64,000 nucleotides of DNA from Halorubrum sp. Atlit-26R (GTDB lineage: Archaea; Halobacteriota; Halobacteria; Halobacteriales; Haloferacaceae): NCBI RefSeq assembly GCF_003666015.1, contig NZ_QPLT01000001.1, forward strand, positions 62,001 to 126,000, in the 5' to 3' direction. This document shows, one piece after another, positions 16,207-24,812 of the stretch. Position 1 is the first letter of the stretch; every line of letters begins with the position of its first letter. The notes under the pieces were generated by a model. That model was given only the letters and a program-made list of their open reading frames with translations, ran no database searches and had not been told where the DNA came from. Both the position numbers and the translations under genes were made by a program.

Positions 16207-18984
16207 ATGGCAACGGGGATCGTCGGGGAGTTCCTCGATCTCAAGGCGGAGACGGACGCGGACGTCCTCGCGATGCAGTGCGGCGACTTCTACGAGTTCT
16301 TCGCGGACGACGCCGAGTTAGTCGCGGACGAGCTCGACCTGAGCATCTCGCAGAAGTCCTCCCACGGCTCGTCGTACCCGATGGCGGGCGTGCCGCTGTC
16401 GGAGCTGACGCCGTACGTGAACGCCCTCGTCGAGCGCGGCTACCGGGTCGCGGTCGCCGACCAGTACGAGACCGACGGCGGCGACCACGCCCGCGAGATC
16501 GTCCGGGTCGTCACGCCCGGTACTGTCCTCGAGACGAGCGACGACGACGCGCGCTACCTCGCGGCCGTGGTCCGCGAAGCGGACGCGGCCGGGGGCGCCG
16601 GCGCGACCGCGGACGCCGACGCCGACGGCCCCTACGGGCTCGCGTTCGCGGACGTGACCACCGGCCGCTTCCTCGCCACGACGGTCGACGACGGCGGCGA
16701 CCTGCGCGCCGAGCTGTACCGGTTCGACCCGGCGGAGGTGCTGCCGGGGCCCCGTGTCCGTAACGACGACGGGATGCTGGAAGCGGTCCGCGAGGACCTC
16801 TCTGGGCGCGTGACCGCCTTCGACGCGGAGGCGTTCGCGACCGGCCGCGCGCAGCACGCGGTGCGCGAGCAGTTCGGCCGCGAGACGACCGACAGCGTCG
16901 GGCTCGACTCGGAGCTCGCGGTCCGGGCCGCGGGCGCGGTCCTCTCGTACGTCGAGGAGACGGGCGCGGGCGTGCTGGCCTCGATGACCCGCCTCACCGC
17001 CTACGGCGCCGACGACCGGGTCGACGTGGACGCGACCACCCAGCGCAACCTGGAGATCACGGAGACGATGCGGGGCGACGCCGACGGCTCGCTGTTCGAC
17101 ACGGTCGACCACACCGTCACCGCCGCGGGCGGCCGGCTGCTCCGGGAGTGGCTCACTCGCCCGCGCCGGGACCGCGAGACGCTCTCCGCCCGCCTCGACG
17201 CGGTCGAGGCGCTGGCGTCCGCGGCGCTCGCCCGCGACCGGATCCGCGAGGTGCTCGGCGACGCCTACGACCTCGAACGGCTCGCGGCGCGCACGACGAG
17301 CGGGAGTGCGGGCGCGCGGGAACTGCTCTCCGTCCGCGACACGCTCGCGCTGCTGCCCGACCTCGCGGACGCGGTCGACGACACCGCCCTCGCCGACTCG
17401 CCCGCGGCCGCCGTCCTCGATCGCGTCGACCGCGACGCCGCGGCCGCCCTGCGGGCCGAACTCGCGGACGCCCTCGCCGAGGACCCGCCGAAGGCGAAGA
17501 CGGGCGGCGGGCTCCTCAAACCCGGCTACGACGACGAGCTCGACGAGCTGATCGAGCGCCACGAGGCGGCGAAGTCGTGGCTCGACGGGCTCGCGGAGCG
17601 CGAGAAGCGCGAGCACGGGCTCAGCCACGTCACGGTCGACCGCAACAAGACGGACGGCTACTACATCCAGGTCGGGAAGTCGGTGGCGGACCAGGTCCCG
17701 GAAGGCTACCGAGAGATCAAGACGCTGAAGAACTCCAAGCGGTTCGTCACCGACGAGCTCGACGAGAAGGAGCGGGAGGTCCTCCGCTTGGAGGAGGCCC
17801 GCGGCGACTTAGAGTACGAGCTGTTCGAGGAGCTCCGCGAGCGGGTCGCCGAGCGCGCCGAGCTGCTTCAGGACGCCGGACGGGCGGTCGCCGAGCTCGA
17901 CGCGCTCGCCTCGCTCGCGACCCACGCGGCCCGCCGGAACTGGACGCGCCCGGAGCTGACCGCGGAGCGCCGCCTCGACGTCGAGGCCGGCCGGCACCCC
18001 GTCGTCGAGGGGACGACCGACTTCGTCCCGAACGACCTGCGGCTCGACGCCGAGCGCGGCTTCCTCATCGTCACCGGCCCGAACATGAGCGGGAAGTCGA
18101 CGTACATGCGGCAGGCCGCGCTGATCCAGCTGCTCGCGCAGGCGGGCTCGTTCGTCCCCGCCCGCGCGGCCGAGGTGGGGCTCGTCGACGGCATCTACAC
18201 CCGCGTCGGCGCGCTCGACGAGCTGGCGCAGGGCCGGTCGACGTTCATGGTCGAGATGCAGGAGCTGTCGAACATCCTCCACTCGGCGACCGAGGACTCG
18301 CTCGTCATCCTCGACGAGGTCGGCCGCGGCACCGCGACCTACGACGGCATCTCCATCGCGTGGGCCGCGACCGAGTACCTCCACAACGAGGTGCGCGCGC
18401 GGACCCTCTTCGCCACCCACTACCACGAGCTGACGACGCTCGCGGACCACCTCCCCCGCGTCGCGAACGTCCACGTCGCCGTCGACGAGCGCGACGGCGA
18501 GGTGACGTTCCTCAGGACCGTCCGCGACGGGCCGACGAACCGCTCGTACGGGGTCCACGTCGCCGACCTCGCGGGGGTCCCGGGCCCAGTCGTCTCCCGC
18601 GCGGACGAGGTCCTCGACCGGCTCCGCGAAGAGAAGGCGATCGAGGCCCGCGGCTCGCGGAGCGGGGGGACCGGCGACGGAGCCGGCTCCGGGGGGGACG
18701 GCGGGGGCGGCACGCAGCAGGTCGTCTTCGACCTCTCGTCCGGGTCGTTCTCGGGCGACGGGGCGTCCGCCCCCGACGAGGGGGCGAGCGCGCCCTCCCG
18801 GAACGGGGGCGGCGCGGCCGAGTCGGCGTCGACGCCGGGGGCGACGGGCCCCGACGCCGAGCCGGCGCGGCTCGACCCCGAGACCCGCGCCGTGATCGAG
18901 GAGCTGCGCGACGTCGACGTCGCGGCGACCCCTCCGGTGGAGCTGCTCTCGCGGGTCCAGGAGTGGCAAGAGCAGCTGGAGTGA
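16207..18984 (+). CDS. mutS: DNA mismatch repair protein MutS
   Basis: A 925-residue MutS. Domain I has the mismatch-reading GDFYEFF motif (Phe-Tyr-Glu). Connector, core lever and clamp domains follow. The ATPase has Walker A GPNMSGKST, Walker B LVILDEVGRG, and the LFATHYHEL segment. It then ends in a Gly/Ser/Asp-rich linker (about 815-890) and a short helical C-terminus (VIEELRDVDVAATPPVELL), as in MutS proteins with a dimer or tetramer module. The ATG at 16207 is chosen over an upstream in-frame start inside the previous gene; a gttttag TATA-like element lies about 30 bases upstream. No mutL is adjacent, although haloarchaea usually keep them apart or paired elsewhere. Confidence 0.95.
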   Translation: MATGIVGEFLDLKAETDADVLAMQCGDFYEFFADDAELVADELDLSISQKSSHGSSYPMAGVPLSELTPYVNALVERGYRVAVADQYETDGGDHAREIVRVVTPGTVLETSDDDARYLAAVVREADAAGGAGATADADADGPYGLAFADVTTGRFLATTVDDGGDLRAELYRFDPAEVLPGPRVRNDDGMLEAVREDLSGRVTAFDAEAFATGRAQHAVREQFGRETTDSVGLDSELAVRAAGAVLSYVEETGAGVLASMTRLTAYGADDRVDVDATTQRNLEITETMRGDADGSLFDTVDHTVTAAGGRLLREWLTRPRRDRETLSARLDAVEALASAALARDRIREVLGDAYDLERLAARTTSGSAGARELLSVRDTLALLPDLADAVDDTALADSPAAAVLDRVDRDAAAALRAELADALAEDPPKAKTGGGLLKPGYDDELDELIERHEAAKSWLDGLAEREKREHGLSHVTVDRNKTDGYYIQVGKSVADQVPEGYREIKTLKNSKRFVTDELDEKEREVLRLEEARGDLEYELFEELRERVAERAELLQDAGRAVAELDALASLATHAARRNWTRPELTAERRLDVEAGRHPVVEGTTDFVPNDLRLDAERGFLIVTGPNMSGKSTYMRQAALIQLLAQAGSFVPARAAEVGLVDGIYTRVGALDELAQGRSTFMVEMQELSNILHSATEDSLVILDEVGRGTATYDGISIAWAATEYLHNEVRARTLFATHYHELTTLADHLPRVANVHVAVDERDGEVTFLRTVRDGPTNRSYGVHVADLAGVPGPVVSRADEVLDRLREEKAIEARGSRSGGTGDGAGSGGDGGGGTQQVVFDLSSGSFSGDGASAPDEGASAPSRNGGGAAESASTPGATGPDAEPARLDPETRAVIEELRDVDVAATPPVELLSRVQEWQEQLE

Positions 18985-19054
18985 GCCGAGCGCGGCCGGG
19001 CCGCCCGGTGTGTCTGACGTAAGAACTAATGTCTAACCTCGTCGTGTGGTGTGT

Positions 19055-19405
19055 ATGGGCATCATGAGCAAGATCCTCGGCGGGGGTGGGAGCCGCTCCG
19101 TCGACGATTACGTCGAGCTCGACGCGGACGACTTCGCCGACGCGCACGCGGAGACGGGCACGCAGGTACACTTCGCCGAGATCGGCGACCAGAGCGACGT
19201 CATCCCGATCAAGGACGCGGTGTACGACGGCGACTTCGTCATCGCGGACATCACCCGCCACTCCACGTCGGACCGGACGATAGAACACGTCTACGACGAG
19301 CTCCGTCAGGTGGTCCAGGAGGTCGACGGCGACATCGTCCAGAAGGGCGACGACCAGATCATCGTCGCCCCCACCGGCGTCAAGGTCTCGCGGAAGAAAC
19401 TTTGA
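19055..19405 (+). CDS. sepF: Cell division protein SepF
   Basis: A 116-residue protein that starts MGIMSKILGGG, the N-terminal amphipathic membrane-targeting helix of archaeal SepF. An acidic linker follows (VDDYVELDADDF), then the alpha-beta SepF core (QVHFAEIGDQSDVIPIKDAVYDGD...DIVQKGDDQIIVAPTGVKVSRK). In haloarchaea SepF anchors FtsZ1/FtsZ2 filaments to the membrane at mid-cell. A GTG nine bases earlier is in frame, but the ATG at 19055 gives the conserved N-terminus. The stop codon is directly joined to an IS-end-like sequence. Confidence 0.92.
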   Translation: MGIMSKILGGGGSRSVDDYVELDADDFADAHAETGTQVHFAEIGDQSDVIPIKDAVYDGDFVIADITRHSTSDRTIEHVYDELRQVVQEVDGDIVQKGDDQIIVAPTGVKVSRKKL

Positions 19406-19440
19406 CATCCTCCCCGCGCTGAAGCGCGAGGCTTTCTCCT
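19404..19440 (+). mobile_element. Solo IS200/IS605-like end (PATE-like remnant)
   Basis: Immediately at the sepF stop, the sequence tgacatcctccccgcgc followed by a CGCGC-TGAA-GCGCG hairpin and gaggctttctcctc looks like the subterminal hairpin end of haloarchaeal IS200/IS605 elements and their non-autonomous palindrome-associated derivatives. No tnpA or tnpB is nearby. The likeness is from memory of such ends, so confidence is modest. Confidence 0.4.
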
Positions 19441-19574
19441 CGATTCTCCGTAAGCGCCGCATTCCGGCGGTCTCGCACCGCCTCTCCGTCTGCCGTCCCG
19501 CTTTTCCGAACTCGATTCGGTCCCACCGGTCGAACCGTGTCATATATGCCGTTCTCCCGCCCACGTAGAGTCGA

Positions 19575-20477
19575 ATGGACGAGCCGGTCCTCCTGACGGG
19601 CGCCGGCGGACGGGTGGGACAGGCCATCCTCCGCGGTCTCGGCGACGAGTACGACTGGCGGCTCCTCGACCGCGAGCCGCTCCCGGCCGCGAAGGTGCCC
19701 GACGGGGTCACCGACGCCGACCGGTACGTCGCCGACATCACCGACGAGCGCGCCGTCCGCGAGGCGGTCGCCGACGTCGGCGCGGTGATCCACCTCGCCG
19801 GCGACCCCCGGAAGACGGCGCCGTGGGACTCCGTCCTCCGGAACAACATCGACGGGACGCAGGTCGTGATGCGCGCCGCGGCCGAGGCCGGCGTCGAGCG
19901 GTTCGCGTTCGCCTCCTCGAACCACGCCGTCGGCGGCTACGAGACCGAGGACCGGACCCCGGACCTGTACCGCCCCGAGGACGACTACCGGCTCGACGGC
20001 AGCGAGCTCCCCCGCCCCGGCAACCTCTACGGCGTCTCGAAGGCGGCCGGCGAGTCGCTCGGGCGCTTCTACCACGACGAGTACGACATGAGCGTCGTCT
20101 GCGTCCGCATCGGGAACCTCACCAAGGACCACCCGCCCCGAGAGTACGAGCGGGGGCAGGCGATGTGGCTCTCGCACCGCGACTGCGCGCACCTGTTCGA
20201 CCGCTGTCTCCGAGCCGAGTACGGCTACGAGATCGTGTACGGCATCTCGAACAACGACCGTCGCTACTACTCCATCGAGCGCGCCCGCGAGGCGCTCGGC
20301 TACGACCCCGCCGACAACTCCGCCGACTACACCTTCGAGGGCAAACCCAAGTCCGACCGCGACACCGAGGCGGACGGCGATCGCTACGACGACGACTCGT
20401 TCGCGTCGGACGCCGATCGGCCCGCACCCGAGTCGCCCGCCGAACCCAACTTCCCCGCCGACCCGGACGACGCCTGA
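19575..20477 (+). CDS. azf: NAD-dependent glucose-6-phosphate dehydrogenase (Azf-like)
   Basis: A 300-residue extended short-chain dehydrogenase. The nucleotide-binding loop is LLTGAGGRVGQA, an Asp (LLDRE) favours NAD, and the catalytic YGVSK supplies Tyr-x-x-x-Lys. The stretches HLAGDPR, ASSNHAVGGYE and YYSIERAREALGYDP match the haloarchaeal Azf protein, which oxidises glucose-6-phosphate at the head of the oxidative pentose phosphate pathway. The last 40 residues (Asp/Glu/Pro-rich) extend beyond the usual end and are probably disordered. A catatatg TATA element lies about 30 bases before the ATG. Confidence 0.82.
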   Translation: MDEPVLLTGAGGRVGQAILRGLGDEYDWRLLDREPLPAAKVPDGVTDADRYVADITDERAVREAVADVGAVIHLAGDPRKTAPWDSVLRNNIDGTQVVMRAAAEAGVERFAFASSNHAVGGYETEDRTPDLYRPEDDYRLDGSELPRPGNLYGVSKAAGESLGRFYHDEYDMSVVCVRIGNLTKDHPPREYERGQAMWLSHRDCAHLFDRCLRAEYGYEIVYGISNNDRRYYSIERAREALGYDPADNSADYTFEGKPKSDRDTEADGDRYDDDSFASDADRPAPESPAEPNFPADPDDA

Positions 20478-20519
20478 CCGGCTCGACGGGCCGTTGCCCG
20501 TCTTTCCGCGCCGAATCGG

Positions 20520-21206
20520 CTAAAACAGGCCGTCGACGTCGCGCCGCTTCCGCGCCTCGCGATCGACGTGATCGCCCAGCCGCGCGGCCACCTGCGGCCG
20601 CGCGTCCGGCGTTCGGAGGTACGCGAACAGCAGTTCGGCGAACTCGGTCCGTCCCGTCCCCCGCTCCTCGCGAGCGAACTCCGCCGCGGCCACGAGGGCC
20701 TCCGGATCGCCCGGTTCGCCCACTCTCGCGAGCGCCGTTGCCGCGACGCCGGCCGCGGCGAGCGACAGGCCGTCGAAGTCAGGCGTCTCGTCGTCGATCC
20801 GGATCCGCGGCGCGGTCGCCGAATCCGCCTTTTCGGGGGCCGAAGCGAGCCGCTCAGCCCACTCCCGGACGGGACCTAGCTCGACTCCGCGCGGATCGGA
20901 GACATTCGCCAGCGCCGCGACGGCCTCGTCCGCGCGCTCCGCCGCTCCGGATCGGTCGCCGTCGCTCGCGCGGTGCGTCGCCGCCGCGGTCGCGGCCAGC
21001 CCCCGACGCAGTCGCTCGCCGTCGTCGGGCGCGTCACCGTCGGCGCCGCTGCCGCCGTCGTCGGTCGGTCGCCGTTCACCCTCCCAGACGTCGCGCGCCG
21101 CGAGGAATTGGCCATCGTTGAACAGCGCGGCCCCGGCGGTGATCGCGACTGACGCGGAGGGCGCGTCGCGTGGGTTTCCGTTCTGCCCGGCGTCGCGGTC
21201 GGTCAC
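20520..21206 (-). CDS. DUF309-domain protein
   Basis: A 228-residue protein. The segment AALFNDGQFLAARDVWEGERR (about residues 27-47) matches the DUF309 signature (Phe-x-x-Gly-x-Phe-x-x-Ala-x-x-Val-Trp-Glu). An acidic loop and Ala-rich helices follow. The second half is also helical. DUF309 proteins have no established function in archaea. The gene is convergent with azf. The N-terminal 20 residues are polar and probably flexible. Confidence 0.72.
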   Translation of the reverse strand: MTDRDAGQNGNPRDAPSASVAITAGAALFNDGQFLAARDVWEGERRPTDDGGSGADGDAPDDGERLRRGLAATAAATHRASDGDRSGAAERADEAVAALANVSDPRGVELGPVREWAERLASAPEKADSATAPRIRIDDETPDFDGLSLAAAGVAATALARVGEPGDPEALVAAAEFAREERGTGRTEFAELLFAYLRTPDARPQVAARLGDHVDREARKRRDVDGLF

Positions 21207-21261
21207 GCCTCGCGGTCGGCGGCGGCGACTGATAAATGCCGAGTTCCGCGACCGGAGAAGC

Positions 21262-21339
21262 GGAGGCTGAAACGGCAGCGGGGAGGTGGAGGCTGAAACG
21301 GCAGCGGGGAGGTGGAGGCTGAAACGTCAGCGGGGAGGT
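21262..21339. repeat. Three 26-bp tandem repeats
   Basis: The unit ggaggctgaaacggcagcgg plus ggaggt is repeated exactly at 21262-21287 and 21288-21313, and once more with one change at 21314-21339; a truncated fourth copy follows. The array lies between two minus-strand genes (stop at 21376, next start at 21206). It could be a spacer array or a target of replication slippage. Confidence 0.75.
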
Positions 21340-21375
21340 GGAGCGGCGCAGCGGTACTCGCCCGCGCCGGATACG

Positions 21376-21654
21376 TCAGGCCTCTCTGATGGCGCCGTCG
21401 TCGTCCGGCAGGCGGAACGTCCGGTCGACCGCGTTCGGGTGCCGTCGGTGAATCACCGCGCCGGCGACGGCGCCGCAGAGGGTCGCCAGCGCGACCGCAG
21501 CGGCGGTCGGGAACGAGAGGACCGCGACCGTCGCCACCGGCAGCGCCGCGAAGGCGATCATCGCGCCGCGCGACGGGAGCGGTTCGGACGGGTGCGGGCC
21601 CGCGTACGGGTCGGGGTGGTCGGTGCGTCTGGAGGGGGATCGGTCTGGGTTCAT
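21376..21654 (-). CDS. Small haloarchaeal membrane protein, function unknown
   Basis: A 92-residue ORF. A polar, Pro/Arg/His-rich N-terminus (about 30 residues) is followed by two closely spaced hydrophobic helices (AMIAFAALPVATVAVLSFP and AAAVALATLCGAVAGAVI), then a polar tail. The composition suits a real membrane hairpin protein. No family is recognised. The transcript may continue across the 26-bp repeats into the DUF309 gene. Confidence 0.5.
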   Translation of the reverse strand: MNPDRSPSRRTDHPDPYAGPHPSEPLPSRGAMIAFAALPVATVAVLSFPTAAAVALATLCGAVAGAVIHRRHPNAVDRTFRLPDDDGAIREA

Positions 21655-22095
21655 CGTCGGATGTGGATCGGGACGCGAGGCGGGCGCCTCGCGGTCTGCG
21701 TCGGTTCGGCCGCCGGCGACCGCACCGCGCGGTCTCCGGGCGGCGAAGCGGAGTCTGGGAGCGTCCGGGAGACGACTCGCTCGTCACGGTGGACGAGCCG
21801 GCCGTCCCCGCGTCGGGGTCACGCGGCGACGGCGCCGAGGAGAGCGGCGACCGGTCCGCGGGCCCGTTTCCGGACGCTCCGGCGGGGGGCGAACGTGGGG
21901 ATGGGGTCGCGGACGGTCATGGGTTCGACCCGGCGGTGGGGGACCGGCCGGGCGTGGTACCACCGAGTGACGGAACCGAGTTAATAGTTGTTTGTGTGTG
22001 AGATACAATAGCGTGCTTTCCCTGTCGTCCCGGTCCGGCCGACCGGCGCGCCCACCAGTACACTAAGGGATACGGGGCGCGTATCCCCGATAGAC
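21655..22095 (+). other. 441-base region without a confident gene
   Basis: The plus-strand frame 21663-22001 is acidic and halophile-like in its second half only (DDSLVTVDEPAVPASG...), while its first half is Arg-rich. It may be a decayed gene or a chance ORF. The last 100 bases carry gagttaatagttg, a likely promoter for the antiporter gene that starts with GTG at 22096. Confidence 0.35.
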
Positions 22096-23952
22096 GTGTC
22101 CAGTAGCCTGCTGCCGGTGATCGCGGTGATACTCGTGTCGGGGCTCGCGGTCCAGCTGCTCGCTCACCGGCTCCGGGTACCGAGCGTCATCTTCTACCTC
22201 GCGATCGGGGTGGTGTTGGGGCCCGAGCTGCTGGGGCTGGTCACGCTGGAGACCTTCGGCGACGGACTGGAGATCATCGTCGGGCTCAGCGTCGCGATCA
22301 TCGTCTTCGAGGGGGCGTTCGCCCTTCAGTTCGACCGGATCCGGCGCGCGTCGACGGTGTCGCTCCGGCTGGTGACGGTCAGCGCGGTCGTGATGTTCCT
22401 CGGCACCGCGGCGGCGGTCCGCGCGTTCACCGACGGTACGTGGGAGATCGCGCTGCTGATCGGCGCGCTGCTGGTGGCGACCGGCCCGACCGTCATCACG
22501 CCGATCCTCAACGTGGTCCGGGTTCGGGACCACGTCGCGACCGCGCTGGAGACGGAAGGGATCGTCAACGACGTGACGGCCGCGATCGTCGCGGTCGTCA
22601 TCTTCGAGACGCTGCTGCTCGACGACCTCGGCGTCCCCGCGACGGTGCTGTCCTTCCTCCAGCGGTTCGGCGTCGGCGTCGCCGCGGGGCTGCTCGCCAC
22701 CGTCATCATCTACGTGTTGCTGGACAGCGACCTCGTCCCCGAACGCGACGTCCAGGCGTCGCAGTTCCTCGTGCTGGCGGCCGCGATCGGGTCGTTCGCG
22801 GCCGCCGAGGCGGTCGCAGCGGAGGCCGGCATCGCGGCGGCGGCGACGAGCGGGATCCTCCTCGGCAACCTCGGTATCGACAACCGCGAGGAGATAGAGA
22901 AGTTCGCGGAGAACACCACTTCGATCGTCCTCTCGTTCGTGTTCATCTCGCTCGCGGCGCTGATCGACGTCGAGGCGATCGCGGGGCTCGGCCTCGGCGT
23001 GGTCGCGCTCGTCGCCGTCATCATGCTCGTCCTCCGGCCGCTGGGGGCGTTCCTCGCGACCGTCGGCGTCGAGCGGTTCACCCGGCCGGAGCGGCTGTTC
23101 ATCGCGGGCGTCGGGCCGCGGGGGATCATCCCGGCGAGCGTGGCGACGCTGTTCGCCATCGAGTTAGAGCTCGCGGGCAGCGTCGCCGCCGGCGAGCTGC
23201 TCGTCGGCACGGTGTTCGCGGTCATCTTCGCGACGGTCCTCGTCGAGGCGGGGCTCGCGCGGCAGATCGGAGAGTTCCTCGGAGTGTCACCTATGCGCAC
23301 GATAATCATCGGCGGGGGTCGGGTCGGCCAGGCGCTCGCCACGCGACTGGAGAACAGGAGCGAGTACGTCGTTATCGTCGAGTCGGACCCGGACGTCGTT
23401 GAGCGCGCGCGCTCGGAGGGGTACACCGTCTACGAGGGGGACGGCAGCGACACGGAGACGCTGCGCGGCGCCCACATCGAGGACGCCAAGCGGTTCATCA
23501 CGACGACGAGCGACGACGACATCAACCTCCTCGCGTGCCAGCTCGCGATCACCAAGTTCGACGTCGCCTCGGTGTACTCGCGGGTGAACGACCCGGACAA
23601 CGTCGACGCCTTCGACAGCATCGGCGTCACCGGCATCGACGCGACGACGGCGACCGCGGTCGCCATCGACGACGAGATCGAGCGGCCGGCGCTCACCCAC
23701 TGGATGAACGAGCTCGGCGACAGCCACGACGTTCAGGAGGTGGAGGTGACCTCCGCGGAGCTCGCGGGCAAGAGCATCCGCGACCTCAACGCGCAGATCC
23801 CCGACGGCACCTTCGTCGCCGTCGTCAGCCGCGACGGCGAGAATCACGTCCCCTCGGCGGACACCGTCCTCGAAATCGGCGACCACGTGACGTTCATCGG
23901 CGACACCGACGCGGTCCGCCGCGCGATGGACCGCTTCCACCCGCACGATTAA
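22096..23952 (+). CDS. CPA1-type cation:proton antiporter fused to TrkA-N/TrkA-C
   Basis: A 618-residue protein. The first about 385 residues form a 12-13 helix Na+/H+ exchanger domain with GPTVITPIL in the unwound helix and EGIVND carrying the Asn-Asp pair typical of electroneutral CPA1 exchangers. From Met400 a Rossmann TrkA-N domain follows (IIIGGGRVGQA, then VIVESDPDVV and GDGSDTETL), then a TrkA-C domain (about 535-612). The regulatory module should bind a nucleotide and gate the exchanger. The GTG at 22096 is the start that gives a complete first helix. The role in halophile ion homeostasis is inferred from the family. Confidence 0.9.
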   Translation: MSSSLLPVIAVILVSGLAVQLLAHRLRVPSVIFYLAIGVVLGPELLGLVTLETFGDGLEIIVGLSVAIIVFEGAFALQFDRIRRASTVSLRLVTVSAVVMFLGTAAAVRAFTDGTWEIALLIGALLVATGPTVITPILNVVRVRDHVATALETEGIVNDVTAAIVAVVIFETLLLDDLGVPATVLSFLQRFGVGVAAGLLATVIIYVLLDSDLVPERDVQASQFLVLAAAIGSFAAAEAVAAEAGIAAAATSGILLGNLGIDNREEIEKFAENTTSIVLSFVFISLAALIDVEAIAGLGLGVVALVAVIMLVLRPLGAFLATVGVERFTRPERLFIAGVGPRGIIPASVATLFAIELELAGSVAAGELLVGTVFAVIFATVLVEAGLARQIGEFLGVSPMRTIIIGGGRVGQALATRLENRSEYVVIVESDPDVVERARSEGYTVYEGDGSDTETLRGAHIEDAKRFITTTSDDDINLLACQLAITKFDVASVYSRVNDPDNVDAFDSIGVTGIDATTATAVAIDDEIERPALTHWMNELGDSHDVQEVEVTSAELAGKSIRDLNAQIPDGTFVAVVSRDGENHVPSADTVLEIGDHVTFIGDTDAVRRAMDRFHPHD

Positions 23953-24020
23953 GACGTGAACTATATCGTTCGGACCGTCCGGGGAGGAACGAATGAGGCA
24001 GATGACCTGATGCTGGACTG

Positions 24021-24313
24021 TTTATAAACTCCCGACGACGGCGCGGCGAACACCGCCAAAGCCCCAGTCGCGAGGACTCGGTGCGCTCGCTGCGGTCCTC
24101 AGTCGGTCGCTAACGCTCCCTCCTTGCGGTCCTTGCTTCGCGCGCCTTCGTCCTCGCGACTGCCCCTTTGAGTCCCGCCCGGCACAGCGACCGCACCTCA
24201 CGCCTCCCCAGCCTCGCGGCTCGCTCGGGGCTCCCTTCGGTCGCCCTCGCTCGCCGCGTCCCTCGCGCGTGCGACTCGCAGCCTGACGGCTGCTCGTCGG
24301 CACGCGCCACCGC
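24021..24313 (-). repeat. Dispersed structured repeat, copy B (core 24048-24313)
   Basis: This lies between the antiporter gene and the convergent tRNA-Arg. Read on the minus strand it has the common blocks gcggtggcgcgtgcc, gaggctggggaggcgtgagg, gggactcaaaggggcag and gactggggctttggcgg. The outer stem pairs 24065-24077 with 24150-24162 (13 bp). The inner stems differ in sequence from copy A but still pair (CAGCC with GGCTG; CGCGGC with GCCGCG). A TTTATAAA box stands at 24021-24028 on the same side as in copies A and D; the box on the other side is missing. Confidence 0.78.
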
Positions 24314-24389
24314 AGAACCAAGTATCACCGAACGTGTCGCGTAGGACCCACACACTGCTCGCAACCGTCGTAACGTCGTAATTAAAGAA

Positions 24390-24480
24390 CGTCCTGACGG
24401 AGTCCCACGCGAGCGAAGCGAGCGTGGGGCAAGTCAGGACGCGAACGCCGAAGCAGGCGCTCCGCGATGCGGAGCGCCTG
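24390..24480. repeat. Double hairpin flanked by a partial duplicate of the tRNA-Arg 3' end
   Basis: CGTCCTGAC (24390-24398) pairs with GTCAGGACG (24433-24441), and inside it CCCACGC (24404-24410) pairs with GCGTGGG (24422-24428). Next comes a perfect 12-bp stem with a 3-nt loop (24454-24465 with 24469-24480). The 13-mer cgtcctgacggag at 24390-24402 is repeated at 24492-24504, which is the 3' end of the tRNA gene. It may be a tRNA terminator or processing structure, or a scar of tRNA-targeted integration. Confidence 0.65.
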
Positions 24481-24491
24481 CGAGAAGTGAG

Positions 24492-24564
24492 CGTCCTGAC
24501 GGAGATTTGAACTCCGGTCCCTGGCTCCGCAAGCCAAGAGGATAGTCCACTACCCTACCAGGAC
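24492..24564 (-). tRNA. tRNA-Arg (anticodon GCG)
   Basis: The minus strand folds as a cloverleaf. The acceptor GTCCTGG pairs with TCAGGAC (last pair G-U). The anticodon stem TTGGC/GCCAG has a seven-base loop TTGCGGA giving anticodon GCG. The T-arm is CGGAG-TTCAAAT-CTCCG, and the discriminator base is G. It reads CGC/CGU arginine codons. The CCA end is not encoded and there is no intron. Confidence 0.93.
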
Positions 24565-24812
24565 TCATCTCATCGTACCGCGGTGGAACATAAGACGGTT
24601 ACGGTCCGGCGGCCGCGTGCCTGCGGGTCGCACGCACTCCCCGCGCGGGATGAACACCTTTTGTACCGACGGGCCCCATGCGCCTCTATGAGACGCCTTC
24701 GAGCCGCGAGCGCGACCCGAATCGGTCGCTCCGGCGACCGGTCGGCTTCCGGCGCGAACCCCGGGCAACGGCAACGTGTATCCGCGAACTCGCCGTCCAC
24801 GGAGGGACGAGT

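Noticed and set aside
21623-22001. Two overlapping plus-strand ORFs of about 112-115 residues
   Set aside because: Only part of one frame has halophile-like composition; no start context. Kept as an uncertain region rather than a gene.
24022-24364. Minus-strand ORFs across repeat copy B
   Set aside because: Same reason; shared words such as GRDSKGQSRGRRR come from the conserved DNA blocks and occur in changing frames.
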